Assembly: GCA_024691265.1 (NCBI GenBank) | Contig: JAILNT010000291.1 | Coordinates: 1 to 9,039 of the forward strand | Source of the DNA: Treponema sp. | GTDB lineage: Bacteria > Spirochaetota > Spirochaetia > Treponematales > Treponemataceae | Length of the DNA: 9,039 bases | Direction: 5' to 3' | In this document: positions 1 to 6,162 of the stretch, in pieces | Layout of the letters: every line of letters starts with the position of its first letter | Position numbering within the stretch: position 1 is the stretch's first letter | Program-made: the position numbers and the translations under genes | The notes under the pieces: generated by a model | What the model saw: only the letters and a program-made list of their open reading frames with translations | What the model was told of the DNA's origin: nothing | Database searches by the model: none

Positions 1-734
1 TATAAAGAATACATGAGTATGGCAAATAAAATTACACAACCTGGAAGTCCATCATAATTTTTATCAAGTATTGCAGATATTCGAGTTACAAGAAGATTTG
101 CAACTACATATTTTTTTAATGCACCAAAAAGAATTAGCATTACACCATGCTTTATATTTTCAAAATTGAAATTATGTTCGCCTTTTAATTGTTCTCCCTG
201 TATTCCATAACGATTTATAGGTCCCATAATGAGCTGTGGAAAAAACGATATGAATAAGAAAAATTTAGCAAAGTTTGTTTCTTTTTCAATTTTATCGTTA
301 TACACGTCCATGAAATAACCTATACACTGAAGTGTATAATAGGAAATACCAAGTGGTAAAAGTAAAGTTTTTGAACCTATAAGAACTCTCCAATATTTAA
401 GGTAGAATAAGATTCCAATATTTATTAAAAGCATTGAAGTTAGAACAAGCCGCTTTTTTGTAAGGGTTTTAGCTTTTAATAATTTGAACTCATCTTTTTC
501 TACAAGCTTCTTTTTTGTCTTCAAGCTTGAATTCATATCAGAAATTATTTTTGCAGTAAGAAATGTAACAAAAGACGAAGCTATGATAAATGCAAGATTT
601 CCTATACCACTATAAGCATAAAAAACAAGGTTAGCGGCTAAAAGACATAGCCATTGAAACTTTTTTGGACATAAGTAATAAACGGCTAAAGTTAAAAGTA
701 TAAAAATGGCAAATGTATTAGATAATAAAGTCAT
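1..734 (-). CDS. MBOAT-family membrane-bound O-acyltransferase (AlgI/DltB type), 3' end cut by the window edge
   Basis: I translated this by hand: it opens with ATG at 734-732 and stays open for 244 codons to the left edge, so the C-terminal half is missing. Early residues form hydrophobic helices (about 5-22, 28-60, 98-116). Three MBOAT blocks are visible: PLGISYYTLQCIGYFMDVY at 127-145, FFPQLIMGPINRY at 164-176, and KKYVVANLL at 207-215. The family's (Y/F)DFSGY block and catalytic histidine would lie beyond the edge, so activity cannot be judged. MBOAT proteins of this type move acyl groups (acetyl, D-alanyl) across the membrane onto extracellular polysaccharides or teichoic acids, usually with an SGNH partner. 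Here that partner is encoded 21 nt upstream. The start is supported by an AGGA site 7 nt before it. It is the fourth gene of the minus-strand operon. The family call is firm; the acyl group and acceptor are unknown. Confidence 0.9.
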   Translation of the reverse strand, partial: MTLLSNTFAIFILLTLAVYYLCPKKFQWLCLLAANLVFYAYSGIGNLAFIIASSFVTFLTAKIISDMNSSLKTKKKLVEKDEFKLLKAKTLTKKRLVLTSMLLINIGILFYLKYWRVLIGSKTLLLPLGISYYTLQCIGYFMDVYNDKIEKETNFAKFFLFISFFPQLIMGPINRYGIQGEQLKGEHNFNFENIKHGVMLILFGALKKYVVANLLVTRISAILDKNYDGLPGCVILFAILMYSL

Positions 735-741
735 AATTTAT

Positions 742-745
742 TCCT
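742..745 (-). promoter_or_regulatory. Ribosome binding site of the MBOAT gene
   Basis: On the minus strand the sequence before the start reads AACAGGAATAAATTATG, giving AGGA seven nucleotides from the ATG. It sits in the 21-nt gap after the SGNH gene's stop codon and fixes the ATG at 734 as the start. Confidence 0.7.
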
Positions 746-755
746 GTTATCTTTT

Positions 756-2066
756 TTAGAAAGCTGTAAAGTGAACTGTAGCTTCATTTGTTTTTACACC
801 GTTAAGATATGCAAAAACTTTTAAATCTCCAGATTTCCCAGCTGGTAATTTTATAAAAGTATCAGTTGTTTTACTTGCAAGCTGATAATCTTCACCTTTA
901 TAGAAGGCTATAACATCATATTTTATGTTATCAGAAGAAATGTGATTTACCATTGGAGTTATAGTTACGGCTTTTTTATCGTCTGTAGGCTTTATTACAA
1001 GTCCGTATATTCTATCTTCCTGGCTTTTTATTTTTTCTGCATAGGAAGCATGGAACATATCATCTTTAGGAATATTACCAAGGAAATAATCACACATTAC
1101 TTTTGTATATTTATATACACCCAAGCCGCTTAAATGATTGTCATCATGGAAATCTTCATCTTCGAGTTTCAAGTATTTTTCTTTGGCAAGATTGAAATCG
1201 TAATATTCAAAACCACGGCTATTACAGAATTCTTTTACAATTTGATAGTATTCATCATAATTGCCCTTTTCTGCTAAATAAAAGTCGGAACAAGGCATTG
1301 AATACATGGTAAGTTCAATATTATTTTCTTTGCAAAGCTTTATGATTTTATCAATATAGTTTTTCCATTCATCGCTTATTCTATCTATTTTTATAGGACC
1401 TTCATCATAATAATTCGAGAATGTTCCATTTTTAACAGGTCTTTTATCCAGTAAGCAGCCTTTTGTATCATAATCTGCATCTTTATCAACATAAATATAT
1501 CTAAAATAATCACCTGTTAAAAAACTTTTATAGCGATAGATTAAATCTTTTGGATTTAACGACATATGCTTATCTTTACCAATAGGTAAAAGACTATTTA
1601 TGTAATATTTAGGAGATGATAAAGAAAGATAGTATTCAAGTTTTACTTCTGGGTCTTTTATATAATGAGCCAAGCTATAATCAGGCTTGAAACCAGTTTT
1701 TTCTTTAGTTGGTGCATAAGTTGCAACTGCAAAATCTAATTCAAGAAAGACTCTTTCTATTTTATGAAGCTTTGTTGCCTGTCTCAAAACTGCATAAGTA
1801 CCAACTATACTTTGTCCGGCAGAACCTGTAGAAAAGTTGTTTTTGTGCCACATTTCATCTGCAACTTTTGGTGTAATTCCGTGGCTTACATGTGAAGCAC
1901 CGCAATAAAGAATATCTACATTTTTTTCTGTAAATAATTCATGCATCCAGATTCTTGTATATGCACTAGATTCATCACGTATTAAAATCGCTAAAAGCTG
2001 GCATAATAAAAGAAATACGGCTATAAAAGCTGCAATTTTCAAAGGCAGTCTGATTTTGTTTGTCAT
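756..2066 (-). CDS. Membrane-anchored SGNH-hydrolase-like protein, probable partner of the MBOAT acyltransferase (DltD/AlgJ/AlgX-like role)
   Basis: This 436-aa protein has an N-terminal hydrophobic segment at about residues 8-29 that looks like an uncleaved signal anchor, so the rest should be extracytoplasmic. An SGNH fold is indicated by a nucleophile-elbow-like motif CGASH at 55-59 (S58 the candidate nucleophile), a GSAGQS block at 81-86 and a terminal DDNH at 308-311, giving the D-x-x-H pair D308/H311. SGNH proteins next to MBOAT genes transfer or remove acyl groups on surface polymers. From about 340 a C-terminal extension, with alternating hydrophobic strands and residues like AVTITPM and LKVFAYL, looks beta-rich or Ig-like, and could bind the polymer. 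The gene starts 11 nt after the glycerophosphotransferase stop and ends 21 nt before the MBOAT gene, which supports co-transcription. Overall sequence is divergent from classic DltD, and I cannot tell a transferase from an esterase. The substrate is unknown. Confidence 0.8.
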   Translation of the reverse strand: MTNKIRLPLKIAAFIAVFLLLCQLLAILIRDESSAYTRIWMHELFTEKNVDILYCGASHVSHGITPKVADEMWHKNNFSTGSAGQSIVGTYAVLRQATKLHKIERVFLELDFAVATYAPTKEKTGFKPDYSLAHYIKDPEVKLEYYLSLSSPKYYINSLLPIGKDKHMSLNPKDLIYRYKSFLTGDYFRYIYVDKDADYDTKGCLLDKRPVKNGTFSNYYDEGPIKIDRISDEWKNYIDKIIKLCKENNIELTMYSMPCSDFYLAEKGNYDEYYQIVKEFCNSRGFEYYDFNLAKEKYLKLEDEDFHDDNHLSGLGVYKYTKVMCDYFLGNIPKDDMFHASYAEKIKSQEDRIYGLVIKPTDDKKAVTITPMVNHISSDNIKYDVIAFYKGEDYQLASKTTDTFIKLPAGKSGDLKVFAYLNGVKTNEATVHFTAF

Positions 2067-2070
2067 ATAT

Positions 2071-2075
2071 TCTCC
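2071..2075 (-). promoter_or_regulatory. Ribosome binding site of the SGNH gene
   Basis: The minus strand reads TAATTGGAGAATATATG: the stop of the preceding gene, a GGAGA site, then the start. The site lies about 4-5 nt from the ATG at 2066 and supports that start. Confidence 0.75.
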
Positions 2076-2077
2076 AA

Positions 2078-3310
2078 TTAAATATTTTTTTGTCTTTCGA
2101 TTAAATAATCTACAACTTTCTTAGCTGCTAATCCTCTATTTTGCCAGGCTTGATTTCTTATTTCATCTCTTGCAGATTGAAGGCTAGTGCTTTCTATTGT
2201 TGTATTGATTATTGTTTTCATATTGTCAAAATCTTCTTCTTTAAGCTCTACACCGATTTTTGGCAAGATTTGCATTTCCCATAAATCTTCATCTAACCAA
2301 TCTACATCATACGGTGCTTTATCAAATTTTGTGTCTGCATAGATAAAAGGTTTATCAAATACCAGTGCATAATCAAACATTACACCTGAAAAATCTGTTA
2401 TCATAATGTCTGCTTTTTTTAGCACGTCAAAATTATCATTATCAAAATTCCATGTGAAATCGGAATATTTTTCCTGTAAAGGCTTTAATATATTTTGTTC
2501 ACTTACAACAGATTGAGGGTGAGGTCTTACGATTACTTCAAAACCAGTGTTACGAAGTGCTTGAAGAAATTTATCGCCATATTTTGCTAAAATGCTACTT
2601 TTTCCCCATGAAGGAGCTACAAGAACAATTTTTCTATTATTGCAAACTTTATTTTCTGTTGAATTAAGCCTTTTTTTCATTGAATCAAGATAGGTACAAC
2701 CTACAACTTCAAACTCTTTTTCTTTTATGGAAGGTCTGAGTTTTTCAAGTTTTCTTAAAGAGCTTAACTGATTTATACCTGTGCCTAATACAACATCATA
2801 ATGGTCGAGACCAAACATTCTATAACCAGCTAAATCTGATACAGAATGAGGAATATGGATATAATTTTTTACAAAAGCACTTCGCTTCCACTGATAAACA
2901 TCAAGCCCTGGTGTAGTTGCAAGCACTATATCTGCATGGAGAAAATTTAATTTTGCAAAAGGTTTATTCTTTTCTCCCAGATATTCTGCATGAACATATT
3001 TATAGCTTTTCTTTAAGGCGGGGTCATCAGAACTTGCTGTATAAAAAGTTATTTCATAGCCTCTGTTTTCAAATTCATCACAAATAGGTTCAAAGACATT
3101 CCAATATCTTTTATGGTCACTGAATATTACAATCGGTATACTTTTTGCATCGATGGCTTTATCTGATTTTCCGCCAGAAAAGATAAATTTCATTTTTAAG
3201 TATAAAGCTCTAAGCCCAAAAGAAGCTGCTGCAGCAACTCCAATAAATAATGAAAAAAGCATGCTACCTGTACCAGGGTCTATATAAAGGGGTAATATCT
3301 GTAAAATCAT
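2078..3310 (-). CDS. CDP-glycerol glycerophosphotransferase family protein (TagB/TagF type)
   Basis: This 410-aa protein carries the C-terminal catalytic signatures of the CDP-glycerol:poly(glycerophosphate) glycerophosphotransferase family. RPHPQ at 262-266 supplies the conserved histidine H264, and DIMITDFSGVMFDYA at 301-315 is the family's TD(Y/F)S block. A second candidate catalytic histidine, H155, sits in YIHIPHSVSD (150-159), where TagF-type enzymes have an HG motif. The family uses CDP-activated glycerol or ribitol to add polyol phosphate to a lipid-linked acceptor or growing chain in the cytoplasm. The N-terminus has a YIDPGTGS motif (9-16) and one membrane helix at about 15-38, so the enzyme should be membrane tethered. 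Its length suits a TagB-like primase or a single-domain polymerase rather than a large two-domain TagF. Its ATG overlaps the previous gene's stop (TAATG), implying translational coupling. No CDP-glycerol synthase lies in this window. The exact donor is inferred only from the family. Confidence 0.88.
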   Translation of the reverse strand: MILQILPLYIDPGTGSMLFSLFIGVAAAASFGLRALYLKMKFIFSGGKSDKAIDAKSIPIVIFSDHKRYWNVFEPICDEFENRGYEITFYTASSDDPALKKSYKYVHAEYLGEKNKPFAKLNFLHADIVLATTPGLDVYQWKRSAFVKNYIHIPHSVSDLAGYRMFGLDHYDVVLGTGINQLSSLRKLEKLRPSIKEKEFEVVGCTYLDSMKKRLNSTENKVCNNRKIVLVAPSWGKSSILAKYGDKFLQALRNTGFEVIVRPHPQSVVSEQNILKPLQEKYSDFTWNFDNDNFDVLKKADIMITDFSGVMFDYALVFDKPFIYADTKFDKAPYDVDWLDEDLWEMQILPKIGVELKEEDFDNMKTIINTTIESTSLQSARDEIRNQAWQNRGLAAKKVVDYLIERQKNI

Positions 3311-6045
3311 TATTTATTTTCTCCTTCAGTTTCTTTTTCCCAGTCTAATAGAGGAATCCAGTTTTCAGTTTTGAAAATATTATCTTTTACATGCCAGGCT
3401 CTATTTTTATCTAATGTAAACTTTGTTTTTTTCAAAAGCTGGTCTGCATGATGTTCTCCGTTTGAAAGAGGGTACAAGATAACGCCATTGTCTTTCTTTT
3501 GTTCAAGGAGCTTTCCTGTAAATGGATTTTTATCAGCCAAGCCAAGCCCTTCTTTTGCTAAAAATGGAGTATCTGCATTCATCATAAATGAGTTGTCGGC
3601 TTTTAATTCTTCATTAGAGCTAAAATCTTTATAAAGCAATAAAGGATTGTAAAAGCAAGGTGTTTCAGGATTATCAAAATACTTAAAGGAATCTGTTTTT
3701 AAGCCTGCACCATGGTCTGCAACAATAATTATTCTTGTATTATCATAAACTCCATTTTCTTTTAGATAATCAAGATATTTTCCAACCTGGATTAAAGCGG
3801 CTGCATTTACTTTATAATGAGCATTTTCAAAGCTTGTTTTTTCAGATGAAATTCTAAGTAAATCAGCTTCAAGATTATGTGGTTCATGAGGAGTGTCATT
3901 ATCTATGAAGAAGTAATTATTTGTTTTGGAAGTGAAATCCGTTTGCTTATCCAAATAATACAGACTTGAGAAAATGTCATAATAATTTCTATCATCACGC
4001 TGGTCAAATGCAACACATAATCTATAGAAAGTAGAACGCAAAGGAGGATATAAAGCCTGTAGAGTTATAAAATTGCGGATTTCCTTACGGCAAACTATAT
4101 CAGCATCGTTATTTGCAACTCCACCTTTCATTCCAATTTCTTTGAAATATAGATTTGTATATTTTCCGAAAGTTGAATAAGCTTTCATTTCAGGATAGTT
4201 TTCAAAAGGTGTTAAATCCTGTTCATGTGCATAATTACACCAAGGCGGGTCAGAAACAGTAACTGAATAGTTTTTGTCTAAGAAAAGTTTAGGAAGCATG
4301 AGAATTGCTTCATTATGTTTATCTTTTAATAATTCACTGTCTCTTTTACTAATTTCATAAGGGCTATATTCATAGCCACCCATCATTGCCGGAGCACCTA
4401 ATGAAGTATGGGTAGAAAAACTTAATGTATTAGGATAGTAGATAAATCCAGAAAATTTTTCTTTGTATTCAGGATATTCTTCAAGAAATTTAGGGAAAAA
4501 GCTATTAATAGCTCTGTCTAGAAATAGAACTATTACATTTTTTTCGGTTTTTGAAAGATGATAGATAGTTTCGATTTTTTCATTTGAAGCTATTATTGCA
4601 GAAGCATTTTTATCATGATTTACAGAATGCTTTACATATACATCATTTATGTATTTTGTTTTCATTCCTCCAAAAGCTGTTTCTGCTAGTATCAAAGAAA
4701 AAAGACAGATATTAATTATTGCAGTTTTCTTAAACTTTAGAGAAATGCCATAAAGTAAAAATGCAAAACAGCTGACACAAAGAGGTAGTGCTAAGAAGAA
4801 TAATGAATAATTTTTAAGGACTTTTTCATTTTCTAATGTGAAGCTTACACTAAGATTTCCATAGGCATATTTAAATATATAAACATTAGTAAGTACACTT
4901 ATGAAAAGAATAAAGAAAAGGGCTGGAATTACCTGCTTTACTTTATTTCCAAACATTTTATATATTGCAGTAGGCCAAAATACAAAGAAGCCAAAAAATA
5001 CAAAAAATGTTGACCAGATATAGCTTACAGGATTATCTGTATTTCCCAAGAAAGAGAATTCTACAGGGCTTGAAGCTATTACACTAGAAGAAAGTGTAAA
5101 GCCTAAAAGGAAAGCAAGTCCTAAACCAGAAAGTAAAAGCAAAGGATAATTTGTTTTTTCTGAATCTGCCTTGTTTATAAAACGAGATAAAAGTAAAGAT
5201 AGCTTTTTTGTTATTAAAGGAAATAAGCTTATAAACAAAGCGACTAAAACAAGTATTCCTTTTTTAGCAATATTTCCCTGTTTTGAAAGAACATAAAAAC
5301 TTAACAACCAGAAAATGAGGCTTATTATCGCATGAGCTATACGAGATGGATTTTTCATCTTCATAACGATATTTTTGAATAATGAAAATATGTTATTCAA
5401 AATCCAATATATTACAAGTCCGCTTGGCGAATTGTATAAGAGTACAAGAAATATAACGGCAACTACATATAATTGAACTTTTTCTCTTGCAGGAGCTTCT
5501 TTTGTATAAATTGCACCACTTACAAAATTTATCAATGTCATTAGTATTGGAAGTATATGTATACTAAGAATATAAGAGCCAAGCTTTATTGAAAAGAATT
5601 CATCTGGAGAGCCTAAATCTTTGAATATCCAAAAGGAAGCTCCTCTTAATATTTCGTTATGACTAAGATAATGATATGCAGCTATGAAAAATGGTATTTC
5701 TATTAATATGGAAAGAGAACTTCTTAATACATATAAAGGATTATAATTATTTTGCCTGTAATATTCGGAAAGCATCATAAACTGTTCATCGCTTTTAAAT
5801 GCTTTTTTAATCCTTTTTACACGATATTCAAGAGCTTTTGCTATTTTTCGTTCTTTTTCCTGTAATGAATCTGCAATATTATAAAGTGGTAATGCTAAAA
5901 AATTTATAGCAAGACTTACACCAAAAACAGCACCAATTACACCAACGGAAGGAACTTTATTTATTATGAAATTAAATACCCAGTCAACAATTGTTTCTAT
6001 TGGAGCAATTACAATATAGTAAAGAATATTCAAAATAAACCTCAT
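3310..6045 (-). CDS. YidC/Oxa1-like domain fused through seven membrane helices to a sulfatase/LtaS-fold domain (first gene of the operon)
   Basis: This is a 911-aa three-part protein. Residues 1-230 match the YidC/Oxa1/Alb3 core: membrane helix ending LALPLY (50-55), charged cytoplasmic hairpin (about 58-105, with YYRQNNYNP), EIPFFIAAY (116-124), and SPSGLVIYWILNN (206-218). The groove arginine, five residues before the LPL proline, is N48. Seven more helices follow (about 236-256, 262-279, 300-325, 341-362, 370-392, 413-434, 441-460), which would place the C-terminal half outside the cell membrane. Residues about 500-800 are alkaline-phosphatase-superfamily: NVIVLFLDR with D510, THTSLGAPAMMGG with T547 the likely nucleophile, TPHEP with H720, and ADHG with D777/H778. 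This set resembles LtaS (E255, T300, H416, D475/H476), not a formylglycine sulfatase. A conserved tail follows (ADTPFL, WHVKDNIF). The likely role is a lipid-to-polymer phosphotransferase; the substrate is unknown. The ATG is preceded only by a weak AAAGAAA; a TTG at codon 5, preceded by GAGG, is an alternative start. It is paralogous to the divergent gene. Confidence 0.88.
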   Translation of the reverse strand: MRFILNILYYIVIAPIETIVDWVFNFIINKVPSVGVIGAVFGVSLAINFLALPLYNIADSLQEKERKIAKALEYRVKRIKKAFKSDEQFMMLSEYYRQNNYNPLYVLRSSLSILIEIPFFIAAYHYLSHNEILRGASFWIFKDLGSPDEFFSIKLGSYILSIHILPILMTLINFVSGAIYTKEAPAREKVQLYVVAVIFLVLLYNSPSGLVIYWILNNIFSLFKNIVMKMKNPSRIAHAIISLIFWLLSFYVLSKQGNIAKKGILVLVALFISLFPLITKKLSLLLSRFINKADSEKTNYPLLLLSGLGLAFLLGFTLSSSVIASSPVEFSFLGNTDNPVSYIWSTFFVFFGFFVFWPTAIYKMFGNKVKQVIPALFFILFISVLTNVYIFKYAYGNLSVSFTLENEKVLKNYSLFFLALPLCVSCFAFLLYGISLKFKKTAIINICLFSLILAETAFGGMKTKYINDVYVKHSVNHDKNASAIIASNEKIETIYHLSKTEKNVIVLFLDRAINSFFPKFLEEYPEYKEKFSGFIYYPNTLSFSTHTSLGAPAMMGGYEYSPYEISKRDSELLKDKHNEAILMLPKLFLDKNYSVTVSDPPWCNYAHEQDLTPFENYPEMKAYSTFGKYTNLYFKEIGMKGGVANNDADIVCRKEIRNFITLQALYPPLRSTFYRLCVAFDQRDDRNYYDIFSSLYYLDKQTDFTSKTNNYFFIDNDTPHEPHNLEADLLRISSEKTSFENAHYKVNAAALIQVGKYLDYLKENGVYDNTRIIIVADHGAGLKTDSFKYFDNPETPCFYNPLLLYKDFSSNEELKADNSFMMNADTPFLAKEGLGLADKNPFTGKLLEQKKDNGVILYPLSNGEHHADQLLKKTKFTLDKNRAWHVKDNIFKTENWIPLLDWEKETEGENK
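3321..3326 (-). promoter_or_regulatory. Ribosome binding site of the glycerophosphotransferase gene, inside the preceding gene
   Basis: The minus strand has AAGGAG ten nucleotides before the ATG at 3310, within the last codons of the YidC-sulfatase gene. This is the strongest Shine-Dalgarno match in the window and shows that the organism uses such sites. Together with the TAATG stop-start overlap it supports coupled translation. Confidence 0.75.
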
Positions 6046-6071
6046 TTTCTTTGAATAAGTCTATTTCAAGG

Positions 6072-6096
6072 ATATTACTTTATTATAAAGAAATAT
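6072..6096. repeat. 25-bp near-perfect inverted repeat, candidate operator
   Basis: The sequence is centred on T6084, with 12-nt arms of which 11 pairs match: ATATT-a-CTTTAT-T-ATAAAG-a-AATAT, the single mismatch being A6077/A6091. It covers the minus-strand -10 box and lies in the middle of the divergent intergenic region, where a dimeric repressor would block the operon. It contains only two G/C bases, so chance occurrence in AT-rich DNA is a real possibility. I do not recognise it as a defined regulator's box. Confidence 0.5.
6082..6087 (-). promoter_or_regulatory. -10 box of the minus-strand operon
   Basis: The minus strand reads a perfect TATAAT here. Transcription would start near 6075, leaving a leader of about 30 nt before the ATG at 6045. 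No convincing -35 is present: at 16-18 nt spacing the hexamers are TAAGAC, ATAAGA or TATAAG. An activator or an unusual -35 would be needed, or the true promoter lies elsewhere in the gap. The box lies inside the inverted repeat at 6072-6096. Confidence 0.5.
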
Positions 6097-6126
6097 TAAA
6101 GTAGTCTTATAGTTTTCATTTTTTAG

Positions 6127-6155
6127 TTGTAACTTATCAATAATTATTTTATTAT
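6127..6155 (+). promoter_or_regulatory. Sigma70-type promoter of the plus-strand YidC-sulfatase gene, predicting a leaderless mRNA
   Basis: TTGTAA at 6127-6132 (four of six to TTGACA) and TATTAT at 6150-6155 (five of six to TATAAT) are separated by an optimal 17 nt. A start 6-8 nt after the -10 box falls at about 6161-6163, on the ATG itself. No Shine-Dalgarno precedes this ATG; the bases just before it are CTCCTTT, the opposite polarity. The two observations agree with leaderless transcription. Confidence 0.6.
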
Positions 6156-6162
6156 CTCCTTT

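Noticed and set aside
942..1133. Plus-strand open frame of 63 codons inside the SGNH gene
   Set aside because: It lies wholly antisense to a well-supported gene, has no ribosome binding site, and its translation shows no recognisable motif.
3310..6045. Frameshift or assembly fusion of separate yidC and sulfatase genes
   Set aside because: The same domain order and seven-helix linker occur in the independent divergent paralogue, so the fusion is genuine.
6091..6114. Seven-codon minus-strand frame (MKTIRLL) in the divergent region, possible leader peptide
   Set aside because: It has no Shine-Dalgarno and lies upstream of the predicted operon start site, so it would not be transcribed from that promoter.
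6156..6162. AAAGGAG on the minus strand just before the plus-strand ATG
   Set aside because: It looks like a strong ribosome binding site but no start codon with an open frame follows at workable distance on that strand; the TTG frame stops after five codons.
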